In this document: piece by piece, positions 10,690 to 23,663 of the stretch
Layout: each line of letters begins with the position of its first letter
Numbering within the stretch: the first letter of the stretch is position 1
Assembly: GCA_015680905.1 (NCBI GenBank)
Contig: CM027385.1
Span: 81,861,501-81,925,500 of the forward strand
Direction of reading: 5' to 3'
Source of the DNA: Coptis chinensis
Taxonomy: Eukaryota > Streptophyta > Magnoliopsida > Ranunculales > Ranunculaceae
Length of the DNA: 64,000 nt
Made by a program: the position numbers and the translations under genes
The notes under the pieces: generated by a model
Databases searched by the model: none
Seen by the model: the letters and a program-made list of their open reading frames with translations, nothing else
What the model was told of the DNA's origin: nothing

Positions 10690-11837
10690 GAGTTGAATTA
10701 CATTATTCACCATCTGAGGAGAGTTTAATTACTCCTCTTGACTTTGTGATGCTCACTGGAATGAGCGTTGGGATTGGGCAAACAATCCCATTTGACCATG
10801 CATTGGAGAGCTTGACATACATGAACAAATACTTACCTAGATTGGCACCTGATTGTTTTGAGACCAAGGGCATCAAGTTAAGCGCATTTAGTCATCATTA
10901 CATCAGCGCTACACAGAACAATTCATTGCAACCCGAGGCAAATTCCGAGGAGGAGACAGAGTATGTTAGGGCATTCTTGTTGTACTTTCTTGGACAATGT
11001 TTGTTTAATTGCGGACATAGTGGTGTTCGGTTGGGATACTTGACTGGCCTCTTGGATCTAGAGAAGATTTGGGAGTATGATTGGGGGGGTGCTACATTGT
11101 GTCACCTGTATCGCGGACTTGATCGAAAGACATCCCTGACGAGACTGTGGACTACCATCGCGCTAACGGTTGGATTGATGCCATTCACTTTTTGGATTAT
11201 GACATTGATTACTCAGAGTATTGGCACCGTGTGTCTATTGGGCCGTTGCTTCCTGCAGTTTACCGAGCAGGCAACATTGATATGATTGGCAGGGATGGGA
11301 TACGACCTGAACTTCGTATTCCTGGACCGGCATCTCCACAGTCTCATCCACGTTCCTACAATGCCTATGCGGCAGTTACACCGACACGAGGAGACAACTG
11401 TGAGTGGTATTATACTGTCATGGGATTCGATGGATCTGATCGGTACATTCCCATCTCATCTGTTGATGACACTCGCGTGGCTGAAGAGCTTTCAACGGTA
11501 AGTCAATGTATTCTATGTTCTCAATCTTTTTTCTATACATATTTAAGTTATTTGATCAGAAACTAAAAGACTTATCCAGGATACACTATGTGCCTGATAT
11601 ATCGACTCTCTTCGTATGGTGGAGGGATTACGCACATCAATCTATAGCACAACTAGGGAAATGCAGAAGGAGAGATGGGAGGAGCAGGAGCGAGCACGCC
11701 TAACCGAGGAACAACTTCGAGGAGAGAATGCCCGACTTGACAGGGAGCTTCTCCGAATAACGGAACAGCTCCATCTGTTGGGTGTGGAGCGGCCAGAGTC
11801 TAGCAGTAAGAAGAGCAAGCGTAGAATGGCACATTAG
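10690..11837 (+). pseudogene. Plant mobile domain (MAIN-like) gene, degraded
   Basis: The translated pieces match the aminotransferase-like plant mobile domain that occurs in MAIN/MAIL proteins and in Mutator-related and retroelement-derived genes. They are SEESLITPLDFVMLTG followed by ALESLTYMNKYLPRLAP, then AFLLYFLGQCLFN, LEKIWEYDWGGATLCHLYRGLD, and later YSEYWHRVSIGPLLPAVY. The last exon (11580-11837) gives MVEGLRTSIYSTTREMQKERWEEQ... ending in a basic tail SKKSKRRMAH. The frame changes once near 11110-11150. Splicing at the good donor 11498 (GTAAGT) to the acceptor at 11579 puts a TGA at 11595-11597 in the second exon. Both defects suggest a pseudogene. It lies next to a large transposon block. 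Confidence 0.7.
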
Positions 11838-12603
11838 ATTTCAGGTCTTATTTGTTCACACTTACTGTTGATATTTTCTGGGGGATGGAACATATGATGT
11901 AATATCGTTATAATGTAATATACTTGGATTCATGTTGCTTGAAAATGTAAGCAACATTGTCATTATTGTAAGATGTATATAGTCCTTCGTGTCTTAATTA
12001 TTTATTTTTCCTCAAGTTCTTGCTGAACAAAAATATAATTTCCCATTACAAACTCTGGTTCTGATGCGTAGGTTACACATCAAACATGATATAGAACCCT
12101 TGGTATGTTTTGAATTGATATTAGATACACTTCGTGGTGACTAACTTAAAACGTTTTTCTTCGTTGCTAACTAATTAGTTTTAGCTAGTTGACAATAAAT
12201 TTCATTCAGTGTTATTGTGGGGGCTATTGAAAATTTTGGTTTATTAATATTGGTTTTTTTCCCCAATAAACAGTTTTATTAATAGTGGAAAGAATTGGTT
12301 GAATGATAATGAAAAAAATACAGCCTATTTTCACAAGATTTGGCAAATCAAGCAAGCCATGTTAACTCACTTATTATTATGGAGCTGACGACTGAAGAGG
12401 ACATGCTACTACAAAGACAAGAAGATATAGCCAACACATAACAAATAGGGGGCATGAAAGTGATTGTGAATGAATCTAAAAGAAATATTTTTGAGACCTA
12501 GAACTATCTAGTAAATCATTTCATCTCTTCTCTACTCAGTAAAAACTTCTAGATCACAAGGCACAGAGAAAGATCAGGGGATACTCGAAAACTCCCATAC
12601 ATC
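11838..12603. other. AT-rich stretch, possibly the 5' LTR relic of the old gypsy element
   Basis: No gene is seen. Because a primer-binding-like site starts at about 12604, the sequence just upstream (ending ...ACTCCCATACA) is probably the end of an eroded 5' LTR. There is no second LTR in the window to compare, so its start cannot be placed. Confidence 0.35.
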
Positions 12604-14275
12604 TTTTGGCACCGTCTGTGAGGACGAAAGCAAGTAAACATTCGTTCCAAATGACTAATTTAGTTTAAAAACTCTTACCATTGTGATGGTAGGAGCAAAA
12701 AAAACAAAGGGTGGCGCAACCACGCGCAACGTCACTGTGAGAGAAGAAGAGCATGAGATACCTGAAGGGGGGGGGGGAGAATGTCGGTCACCACGATGCG
12801 AGTACTCCCCTCCAAAGACCTATGACCAAAGACCGATGGACAGCGGAGCTCTGGTGCGGGCCCGGGAATAAGCAGCTCAAGAGGAGTGTCAAGATGGTGA
12901 GAATGTTGTCCTCACCAACCCAGAGTCTGTTCAGGCAAGCCAGGTAGTACAGGCTTTGGAATAGCAAATAAACAATCTTGAATGAGAAGTACAGCTGCTG
13001 AGGCATTTGCATCAATCTGACATAGGGAAGGAGCCACTCATCGATCTCGAAGATGACGACCTTCCAGAAGGTGGTCGTGCAAGGAACCCAAGGCGTAGGG
13101 GTCCAGCTCGACGCGAGACATCTGAGTTGTAATATAGTAACTCAGATGAGGACTCGGATACAACATCCGAACCAGAGTCAATTAACCAGGATCGTGACGT
13201 CGACCCTCGACATAGGAAAAAAACTCATACCAAGAAGCATTCTACCAAATAAACTGCATGGGAAGGCGGAAGAATGACCGATCCGTCAAATGCATCGGAT
13301 GAGGCAAGGGGAGAAAATGCAAGACTCCTTGTTCAATCTCGCCATAATGGGGCAAAAGCGGATCTCCTTTGCATCTCGAATAATGAAAACCTTACCCCGC
13401 TGATTCTAAACAACCCGAAGTTCGGTGTCTTCAAAGGCAAGTCGGATCTAGTAGATCCGTGTTCGATATCGAAAGCAACTATGGGACAATATGAAAGGTA
13501 TGACCACATCATGTATCAAGAGTTCAAAGCTTCCTGTCTAGATCTATGCTCGGTGGTACCACGAGGTTACTGGCGGTCGAGTCCTTAGAAGAAATGTTTA
13601 GGACCTTCATAGACCGGTAATTATGCAACAAGCACCAACCAAAGCCGGATCGACGATTGTTCAACATCAAGAAAAAGGACGGAGAAGCATTGAGGTCCTA
13701 CATGCAACGATTCATGGAAATTTCAATCCGGATAGACTATTGTGACGAACAGACTGCCATAATAGCTTTCAAACAAGAGTTGGATGAAAACAACGCCTTA
13801 TTCGGATCCCTCTCCAGGAACCCGGTGATTTAGAGGAACTCCTAGACAGGGTTGAGACTCATGCGGGGTGGGAGGAGGATATCCTGAATAGACGTCAGGA
13901 AGCGAAAAAGGCTAGTCGGACAGCTCCTGTGGCCCCTCGAGAAGGGAACTCTTCCCTTCAAAAACTGAAGAGAGACCGTCATCGTGGCCGCCAAAGGGCT
14001 GAATCCCCATCAAAGGGACGGATGCCCAAAGGACAGTACCAGAATGTAACCAGTAATGTAGATGGAAAACCATAGAAGAAGCCACGTGTGGAAGGAGCTG
14101 AAAAAGCTCTTCCCTCGATGGACAGAAACTTCGCCCCTTTGAACAAAATGCCAGATGAGGTTCTGGACTCGATCAAGAATCAGAGTTACCTCAAATGGCG
14201 ACTCCGGCAAAGCCGGCCCTCGAAAGTACCAGAGACCAAAAGACCAACTGCAAGTTCCATAAGAGTAAGGGTCAT
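12604..14275 (+). mobile_element. Old Ty3/gypsy element, 5' part (PBS and gag)
   Basis: TTTTGGCACCGTCTGTGAGG at 12604 resembles the primer-binding region of plant Tat-type gypsy elements. A gag region broken by frameshifts and stops follows. Readable pieces include MTDPSNASDEARGENARLL (13274), LFNIKKKDGEALRSYMQRFM (about 13661-13720) typical of the retrotransposon gag domain, and a zinc-knuckle start CKFHKSKGH at 14249-14275. The sequence stops mid-knuckle, where a younger LTR element is inserted, and resumes at 30147 in the same reading frame. The element is dead. Confidence 0.8.
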
Positions 14276-15797
14276 TGATAAGTGCTCAAAAGTAATGATT
14301 TATAACCCCAATTATGTGCATGTTAGTCTCTATTTTATATTTAAATATTCTAATATGATGCAATTTGAGTTTTTGTAGGTCAAAGAACCTAAATATGAAA
14401 TATGGAGGGAAAAGAAGTCAAACAAGTCAAAAAAGGAGTCCTTTGGGAATTGACTAAAAGGCCTAGGGCAAAAATATCATATTTGTCTCCATAAGTGTCA
14501 AGCCTAATGGGACTCTAAAAGATGATAATAATTGAGTTAGAAGAGTCTTCAATCTGATCTCAAAGCCTTAATTTCGACTTCATAGGAAGATGAGATCAAC
14601 ATGGAAAAAAAAAGTCGAGTTTCACAAGAATTAGGAAACGAAAAAGTCGAAGGCTGCGACTTGGGAAATACTGCAGGGGCAAAGTGGGCCACGCCCAACT
14701 TTGGTCCAACCGAATTTTAACTTTTCGGGATTGCTTCTAGAAAGATTACAGAAAGTTTGACACCAAATAAACATAGGATTAGGATCTCTATCCGCGAGCA
14801 TGTAAGCCAATATATAAGGCACAAAAACCTCAGTTTACATCATCTAGGAAATTTAGTGTTTGCATCTTAGATCTAGAATTAAGAGAGAAGAAAGTTCAGA
14901 CCTTTTCACCATTAATAGCTATAAAGATTATTATTTTTCATATTGTGTTCATAGCATAGTATGAGGGGCTAATCTCCCTTCTCTTGGGAGGGGAGATGAA
15001 GCCTTTTTTCGTATGTTTTAATTTAGTTCTTCTTCTATCATGTTTTAGTTTAAATCCCTCATTGAGTCTCTTCTTATTCGTCCATTGATCTAACGCTCCT
15101 GTGGAGGTTAGGAGGTCTTAGGGTAATTCAAGATTGTGTAGAGCAAAATACCACAAACCCTAGATTCTTTTCTTCTAGTTTTTAGTGTTCTAGTGTGATG
15201 ATTTGATTATTTATGACACCTCAATTAGTTGTATGGTTAATGCCACATGTGGATTTTCCATGGCACTTAGAGTTGTATATTGAATGCCACTTAAATCACA
15301 ATTTGGTTAGATAGAAGATATCATTGGAGATTGAAGAAGTATTTGATGGAAAGATAGAAAGCACGTTGAAAGCCACATATTATCATCATGGTTATGAGCA
15401 TAAGGTTTGTAGGTATGGTGAGTTTCTATTGATGATTTATATTAAGCATGATAGATAGATCTATTAGACTAATTCTATGATTTTGGTGGATTCATCTCTC
15501 CCAAGATATTCTTTCTCTTGATTCATATTCATATATTTAATTTAGTTTAGTTTATGCATAGTTTAAATCTCAAATCTAATCAACCATATATTAATTATTA
15601 CTTAGCCACATCTTTTACTTGCATCCATTAGAGTAATTTAGATTAGAAATTTCTATTATCATCACTTAATTATTTAGAGTAGGATTGATACCTTGCTAGC
15701 CACTATACTAATCAATATATATTAGGCGAAGTAAGATTTGCAAAAGATACGTAACACAAACAACGACACAAATAATAACGTGTTGCATGCTTTTTCA
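14276..15797 (+). repeat. 5' LTR
   Basis: Begins TGATAAG and ends TTTTTCA. It matches the 3' LTR at 23664-25185 over its full length, with small differences (for example around 14440-14480 and 14620-14660). It contains AATATATAAGGC-like sequence near 14808 that may serve as a TATA region. Confidence 0.93.
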
Positions 15798-16826
15798 ATG
15801 GCGTCGCTGCCCGCTCTAAATTGATTAGGTGATAGAATATTTAATTTAGATTACTTTAATTTAGGAATTCATATAGTATAAATTGTATAATTAGCATAAT
15901 TAGATTAATTTAGCATAATTCAATTAGATTTGCATAGTAGAAAGTATTTTCATAAAGTTTTGTATTTGTTTAACAGAAAAGAACAGTACAGAAAATGTAT
16001 TTATAAATTTCAAAAAATTCTGAAATTTTATAGAGTTGATCTGTACAGTATCGGTAATTTATTGGAATTTTTTCAAAATTTTAGTACTTGTCTTACCTGG
16101 GTAACTAACATCGTCTTTGCAGTACCCCATTTTCAATTTTCAGAACGCAAGTATCTGTAAAAACAGTCGAGAAGAGCTAATTACACATTATCAAAAATTC
16201 TAAATTTTTTACAGGAGGAACCTCGATTCTTCAGGAGCTTCCAGTAAAAATTTGAGTATTGTTTGACCTGTTTTGACCACTTAACTAGTTGCTTGTTTTC
16301 AGTATGTTTATGCAGCTTTTCAGGACCAAGGTCTCTGGAAGAACAGTCGAGAAGAAGGATCTGTAAAACTTCAAATAATCCAAACTTTTTACAGGATCAT
16401 CCCTGACACGTCAGGAGACTCCAGCTACTTTCTGGACGTATCAGGTAGCTGCTAAAAAAATTTCAAAATTTTTGGACTTGTTTTGTTTGTAGAATGATAA
16501 GTGCTTCTCTTCCACCGTGAATCCCTCGTTTGGCGGTTTCATAATTAGCATTAATAGTTAGCATCATATAGTTTGATAATATAATTTAGTTAATTAAGTG
16601 CATATTAGATTATTTTACATAGCTTTATTATCTAGTGCATGAAAACTTGGTTTCGTGGTTCACCTCGTAAACGTTTAATCAAAAGAGCTAATTCTTGTAA
16701 CAATCTTCCAATTCTGGTTTTGGAGGAGACCACACCATCGAACTCAGGATCTGATTCTGAATCTGAAACACACATACACTACTAGTAGACTTAGAAGATA
16801 CACCAGAGAGAGTACCATTAGCCGCC

Positions 16827-17964
16827 ATGGCTGATCAAAGAACTCTTAGCACCTTGTTTCAACCTATCGCGGTTCAACCACCGAACTGCATAGTGATGCC
16901 TGACAAAACAATAACTATGAGATTAAGCCCACCATTCTTAATATGTTGCCAAGATATTATGGCAAAATAAATGAAGAACCGTATAATCATCTGAGTAAGT
17001 TCTTGAGCATATTAAGTACTTTTAAAGCACCTCATCTTTCCCCTGAAGAGACTAGATTAAGGTTGTTCCCATTGACTTTTGAGGATACCGCACTACGTTG
17101 GTATAGATCCCTACCCTCTAATTCTATAACTACTTGGGAGCAACTATCACAAAAGTTTATGAAACAATATTACCCTTTACGTAAAACTGAAGCCATGCAA
17201 TTGGCTATTTCAACCTTCAAAGGAAAACCTAATGAAGAGTTTCATACAACATGGGATAGATTTAATGATTTACTTATCCGCTGTCCACATCATGGTTTTG
17301 ACATACTTAACATCGTACATTACTTTATAAAAGGTCTTTCACCTATGAACCGCCGGTTAATTAAATCAATGAATGAAGGAAGATTTACTAGTCTTACTCC
17401 TGATGAAGCATACACTTTTTTGCAAAACTTTTCTGAGAGTTCTAAGGATTGGGCCAATAGTAGTGACCATGAGGACATGGCACGGGTAGATGGGGGGATG
17501 AGTTTTAGTAAACCAAGTATGTATGAGGTTAAAAATGAACTCAATGAGAAACTTGAAGGTGCCATTGCTAGTTTAACCACAGGAATCGAAAACTTAAACA
17601 AGAAATTTGATTCATTCACTTTAAACCCTCCAAAGAATAATCAACCTCAACAAGCAATGAGTGTCAATCAATTTTGTGAAAATTGCCTTACTACAGATCA
17701 TGACACCTCAGTTTGCTCTATGTTTGTTGCTCAAGGTATTGATGATGTTTGCGCTTTTAATACATTCAAAAGACAGGGTTATCAAAATAATTTTAGTAAT
17801 AACAACAACTATAACCCAGATCTTAGAAATAACTCAAACAATTCATGGAGACAGAATATGCCTCCACAACAAAACCAATATGGTTTTCAAGGTAATCAAG
17901 GGAACAATAGGCAACAATACATGAATAATAGAGGCACAGTAGCACCTTCTCCACAGTATTACCC

Positions 17965-17995
<31 letters not shown>

Positions 17996-18347
17996 ACAAA
18001 CAAACATGAATAGAGAATTAGCTATTGATCCTATGGCTAATTACCAAACCCAACCCAACACCGCAGATGAAAGCATGAAAGCTTTAGCCACCAAAACCGA
18101 TAATGAATTCAAAAGAATTGACCAAAAAATTGATATTATGGCTCAACAAATAACTCAACAGATAAGCCAACAATTCAATCAAATACTAGCTAATCTAGCA
18201 GACAGACCCAAGGGAACTCTACCAAGTCAACCTGAACAAAACCCTAAAGGTAGAAATGTTTATCAAGTTGAAACCACCCCCTGCGCATCCAAGACTCCAC
18301 AGAGGCAGTTAACTCAATATCTACCCTTAGGTCAGGAAAGAAAGTAG
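16827..18347 (+). pseudogene. gag of the Athila-like element (frameshifted)
   Basis: A start in strong context (GCCGCCATGG) at 16827 opens a short frame that loses register near 16910-16930. The main gag frame then runs 16943-18013 with the retrotransposon gag domain (HLSPEETRLRLFPLTFEDTA, ALRWYRSLPSNSITTWEQL, FMKQYYPLRKTEAM, EEFHTTWDRFNDLLIRCPHHG). A region resembling a cysteine-containing knuckle (FCENCLTTDHDTSVC) and Asn/Gln-rich sequence ending in a CAA repeat follow. The next part continues in another frame (18006-18347) with coiled-coil-like KTDNEFKRIDQKIDIMAQQ. At least two frame changes mean this copy cannot make full Gag. Confidence 0.85.
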
Positions 18348-19458
18348 ATAACAAAGTTGACATACCTGATTCTGATGAAGTTGTTATAACGAAAGATAAT
18401 GAAAAGGCAGTTGAAACTAAAGAGCGGGTAACCGAAAAAATTCCACCCACACCATTCCCCTCTAGGTTAAAAGATAACAAAAAGGAAGCACAATATAATG
18501 AGATCATGAATATTTTTAAAAATCTACATATCAATATTCATTTTCTAAGTGCAATTAAACAAATACCTTCATATGCAAAATTTATAAAAGACCTAGTAAA
18601 GAAGAAAACAAATATTCCTAAGGACGCTTTTATTGCACAAAGTTGTTCATCCTTTCTCTGAGAACAAAGTCAGTAGTAAAACATAAGGACTCGGTAGTCC
18701 TCTGATTCACGTGTAGAATAGGAGAGGACTACACTGATCAAGCATTATTAGATTTAGGTGCTAGTGTGAATTTGTTACCTTACTCAGTCTATAAACAACT
18801 AGGGTTAAAGGACTTCAAACCAACAAATGTTAGACTACAGTTAGCAGATAGGTCTATTAAGATTCCACGAGGGGTAATAGAAGATGTGATTATCAAGGTC
18901 TCTGATTTTTATTACCTCGTTGATTTTATAGTTCTTGACACTTTACTTACAAATGGAAACCAAATTCCTATCATTTTGGGTAGACCATTCTTAGCAACAG
19001 CAGAAGCTCTAATAAATTGTAGGAATGGGAGTATGACAATAACATTTGGGAATCTAAAAGTGGAAGTAAACGTTTTTAAGCTTATGAAACATCCTGATGA
19101 TACCGAAGGGGTAGATGATATGTGTATAATTGAGGAATTAGTGTCCGAAACATTTGAACAAACCTATCCAGAAGATCCACTCTTAATGTGCCTATCACAA
19201 TTAGGCATGAATTATAACAATGATAGTGTTATACACCATATTAATACATTGCTAGACACTGGTCAATCTCATACAAAAATAGAAGACATTCGAGCATCTT
19301 TATGTCAAGCTACTTTTAATCGTAGATTTATAAAAGATTTAATTAAGATGACTCACCATCTACTAAAATGTATAGGCCACGCATGGAAAAGAAGGAAGAT
19401 AAAAAGAGCAAAAATTGGATTACAAACAAGTTTTAAGTCTAGGGAATCTAAACCCTAA
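18348..19458 (+). pseudogene. Retropepsin-like protease region
   Basis: After another frame change (RSGKKVDN at about 18331), the sequence reads through IPPTPFPSRLK and FLSAIKQIPSYAKF to the protease. The active-site stretch is ALLDLGASVNLLP (about 18744-18782), followed by LQLADRSIKIPRGVIEDV and PIILGRPFLATAEALI. The DLGAS variant of the DTGAS motif is usual in this plant gypsy lineage. The ORF 18766-19458 holds the C-terminal two thirds. No reverse transcriptase follows, which is abnormal for a gag-pol element. Confidence 0.8.
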
Positions 19459-19508
19459 AAAGAGCAAAAATTGGATTACAAACAAGTTTTAAGTCTAGGA
19501 AATCTGAC
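19401..19508. repeat. 56-bp tandem duplication at end of PR region
   Basis: 19401-19456 is repeated at 19457-19508 with few changes. The duplication lies right where the pol sequence is missing. Confidence 0.75.
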
Positions 19509-19549
19509 TATAAAAGACCCACAAATTTATAAAATTAATTACCTAAGCT

Positions 19550-19640
19550 AGTTAGAGGGGTAACCTTAAGTCCCCCCCTCTGTGTCGGCCGGCGACATTA
19601 AACGTAGCACTTATGGGAGGCAACCCAAGTAGTTAAATAG
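19550..19640. promoter_or_regulatory. GC-rich palindromic post-pol motif
   Basis: Contains the palindrome-like GTCGGCCGGCGAC and then CACTTATGGGAGGCAACCCA. In related plant gypsy elements the motif GGGAGGCAACCCA is known to lie just after the pol ORF. Its position here, directly after the protease region, supports an internal deletion of RT-RH-IN. Confidence 0.5.
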
Positions 19641-20899
19641 ATAGTTTAATCAGTAGCTCATGACAATGAAATAGAACTGAGAAAATAAATGCGTACCTAA
19701 ACCTGTGCTGAAGATATAAAGTAAAAAAACTCACCGAATTCTTGAGTTTTTTTATATTTCCATTCCAACTGTGAGTAGCTTTCTCCAAATCCAATTCAAA
19801 CAATGATAGAGGACTGGGGAAGTTCCAATATAACCAGGAAAACTAACCTAGTTCATGCAAAGCAAAAGAGGGAGAGTGCAATAGATTTTAGAATTCGAAT
19901 TAAGATAGGAGTTGAAATCTGCTCTTGACGTCCGAAGTAGCTTCACGATTATGACTACTAGTAAGTGGAGTACTTCGAAAGTTTTCCTATAAAGCTATAT
20001 TTTGTAGCATCTCCTGCGTTCACTACATCAACACTTTCTACATCTCTATATTCTCTATCCCATCGCCATAAAAGGTTCGGGAAGGAGCTTGAAGTATTAA
20101 GAGTATGAAGAATTAATCTATTTTTAGTCGTTATGGTATAGTATTAGAAAGAGACGTAGAAGTTAATTTTATTTTCTACTGTCATGGGATTAGTTGTTTT
20201 TAATTTCTTAAAATGTCAATAGTTTATGGAGTGAGTGATTAGTTTTTATGAATAAGAATTAAATTGATATGAGCTTAGGAGTGTATGCGTGATGCATATA
20301 TATGTTAAGTTGTGCTTTAGTAAGGTGGAATTCTTCTCTATTACAGACTAGTTCTCTATTCTTGACTAGTAAGTTAGAATCCTACTTTGTTTTGGATCCC
20401 AATCCTAATCAAAGTATAAATATAATCAATTTGGGCCTAAAAACTAAACCAAAGCCCACCCGACTAGTGTATTATTGGAGAAACCAGAGAAAGGCCCGAT
20501 ATATCATTCTACCATTTTGCTCATCTTCTACCTCCAGCCGCACTAAATAGTAAAACACTCCACCTTCAACCTTAATCCGGTAGTAAAAACTCGATCACTC
20601 CAAAACCACCACTCAACTACCTCATCATCATTTAACTCCATCCATTAACAGGCGCTACAACTTCCAGTTACACCTACCCAAGACGTGGAGCACTTGCTAA
20701 TCGGCAAGATTGACAGCCGGTCAGTTCCCAATTGCTTCTAATTCTATTTTTTGGAATTCTACAATTCCAAACAGTATTTTGGACGTCCTGCTTTCCTGAT
20801 TAACCGCTCAAATTTTTGCTAGTTTCACCGCTCAACTTCGGTTATAGGTTGTCGAAATTCTCGATTTGAATTCAGGTTTCTATCTGTTTAATGTTGTAT

Positions 20900-21056
20900 G
20901 GAGAGAGATAGTAGGAAATAAAGGGCGATCATGTGATGAAGAATTGGTATTTGGTTAGGCCGAGCTAAATAGGAGAGAGACAGTAGGAAATAAAGGGCGA
21001 TCATGTGATGAAAAATTGGTATTTGGTTAGGCTGAGCGAAACAGGAGAGAAACAGT
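20900..21056. repeat. 72-bp tandem repeat, 2.2 copies
   Basis: Units start at 20900, 20972 and 21044 (partial), each with GGAGAGA...AGTAGGAAATAAAGGGCG and later TATTTGGTTAGGC. Spacing is exactly 72 bp. Confidence 0.85.
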
Positions 21057-21586
21057 CCTAAATTATGAACTTAATAACTTTTCGATTACCCTAACTCTTG
21101 ATTGATCAGGCGCTTAAGTATTCAGTCCTAAATTTCACCCCTGTGGTTCTGTTGTACAAACAGTTGCACATGGTAGTTAAACGAAAAATCCACGCAGAAC
21201 TCTGTTAAGGAGAGTTGTTTGATAACAATGACATGAATGGATTTTTTTTTAACAAGAATGCGAAAATCAGGGTTGGGACTGTCTCTTTTATTCGAAGGGT
21301 GATAAGTGTCCTGAAGATATATTGTTTGATGTTTCTATGATTGTCGAATCAATTATGAGAAGGCGAGTGGCCTGGGAAAATGGAGTTGTATGGGGATAAT
21401 GAAACCGAGTTTATTATCATAACTGATTTTCTGGTAGAAAAATTTGGACTCACTCACAGCCCAAGCATTTTCTTAAAACTATTTTTGATCACTCATGTAT
21501 TTGATTGTCTATTATGGTTTTATTACTTTTATTTGTAGGCAGAGACAAATCTTGTATTCCGTGCAACAATGAAACTATTGATTTAA

Positions 21587-21661
<75 letters not shown>
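21587..21661. repeat. (ATT)n microsatellite
   Basis: About 25 uninterrupted ATT units. Any ORF across it is a shadow giving a poly-Tyr run. Confidence 0.97.
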
Positions 21662-21663
<2 letters not shown>

Positions 21664-23663
21664 TTGTTTAATTTTTATTTTTTATTTTTCAGTCGTGTCA
21701 TTTGTACATGTGACTTTTACATTCCACTCTAGCACATTTTCTCTGTCTTTTTAGAGACGTATCACTCTATAGATTGAGCACATGACAAATATTTAGTCGT
21801 TGTAGTAATTATTGATCCTTATAAATCATCACTCTTATTTGTTTTGTTAAGGATATAAATTCTACAGATTTTAGCTGATGTAATTTTGCACGTATTTAAG
21901 GTAATATCCCTCCTTCTTTGATTATTTCAATTATGGTAAGCTTTCAGTTATTTTATTTAGTCATTGAGGACAATGCCTAATTTAGTTAGGGGGGTGAGAA
22001 TTAAAATTTTGCAATATTTTAATTACAATATTTGGAAAGTTTATATGTGAATTATAGTGATTCTAGGTGAAAAGTATATTTTTATCATTTAAACTGGCTA
22101 ATGAAATAGGAAATTATAAGTTATGACCAGGATTAGTAAGACTTTTAGACTAAGTTTTTATTACTAGAAATAGATCTCACTGATAAAAGTCTTAGTCTAA
22201 AGTAAGTTCATATAATACACCACTAGAGGAATTTCAAATGAAAGAGCAACTTAAACTTCTACCAAACTAGAGGATTAGTACAGAGACTTGACCTGTGAGA
22301 CTTGAGCCTTTCAATTTCAATTCCTTGGAGAGTCTTTATGTAAATCTGAGTCCAAGTTGACTCAACCATTTTTCTGTCCTTAAATTCGTTGTGTAGTCTC
22401 ATTTATTCTTAAATTGGTCAATCACGAGGTGGCATCAACTGGGGAGATAGCCATTAGGTCTTGTAGTATATTCAAAGCGGAATATTATACTGATAAGTCA
22501 AGTAGTGAACCAATCAGCCTTTATCCCACCTAGTAGGATTATCATGTTAACCACTTTTGAGCCTTATATATTAAACCTTTTATTCTTAAACCAATCATCT
22601 TAAACCCAACTCCAGATAAGGAGTATATCCCATATTATTAACCTTATCCATATTTCTGAGGATTTCTAAAGAACTAAAGAGAAAGCTAGAATGAAGAAGA
22701 TTTTGAAGGAAATTTTACCAAAGTCAAATGAAGAAAATCATTCCTTTTGCTCAAAGAAAAAAAAAAGAAAAAAAAGAAAAAGAAATATAAATAATTGAGC
22801 AGAAGTAGTGATAGAGTTTAAGTGTTGCAGTCTACAAGTGAAGAAAATCTCCAAGAAGGTCAAAAGCAAAAAGTCTTTAGTATATTCTCAGAAATTTTTG
22901 AATCCTTTTTACCCTTTTTTTGTTAACCTGTCCTAAGCCCCGTTTTGATACCCAGACTTATCACTAAAGTATGATATAAAGTTTAGAATAGGTGAAAGGA
23001 TGCTAAAGTGAAGGACCCGACACTTCAAATGTGATTGACATTCTTTCCATGAGACTTTATTTATATATTTGTAAATTTCCGTCTTTCTGACTAAATATGT
23101 GGGATGTTCTACTTTTTACTCATTTCCCTGCATATGGAGGTAAAATAGAAAACTTATCTGAGAGAGATTTCCTTGTGAGTGTATGAAATGGTGAGATTTG
23201 AAGTCAAAATACTAATCGAAAGGTGAGGTAGAAATTCCGTTGCTTGGAAAAGATAAAAGAATCAAAATGGTTAAAAATGAATAAGCTCTAATTAGGATGA
23301 TTAGTCAGTCTTTTCTATCTTTATGAATAGAACCTTAGCCTAATGTTTTATGATCATGGGTGTGATAAGTAATAACCTTTTGATTTAGACATTTTAACTG
23401 AAAAAGTTTTTTTCTCTAGATTTCACCATAATTCATATGTAAAATTGATTTTGTGGGTATATTAACTGAAAACCCTCACGAGGCTATAACTCGTCCTTTA
23501 AGGGTAACTTAAAGGTTTAAGGCCTTGTTGCATATGGTAAATGCAACCGCGATGCCTGCGAAAGTGAGTTAGTTTATTATTTAATTAGTATTGTTAGCTT
23601 TGAACACTTCTCTAGTATACCACATATTTGCTAAGAGACTAGCAAAATGCTAGTTGGGGGTTG

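Larger units (their letters stand above)
19641..23650. other. Non-coding interior of the LTR element
   Basis: Four kilobases with no recognisable retroviral domain. It includes a 72-bp tandem repeat (20900-21056) and an ATT microsatellite (21587-21661). A stretch at about 20400-20700 (TGGGCCT...AAAGCCC, then CT-rich, CCACC-rich sequence) looks more like the 5' region of a host gene than like element DNA. No protein is identifiable. Confidence 0.5.

Noticed and set aside
21505..21732. ORF with a long poly-Tyr run
   Set aside because: Direct translation of the (ATT)n microsatellite. No domain or start context.
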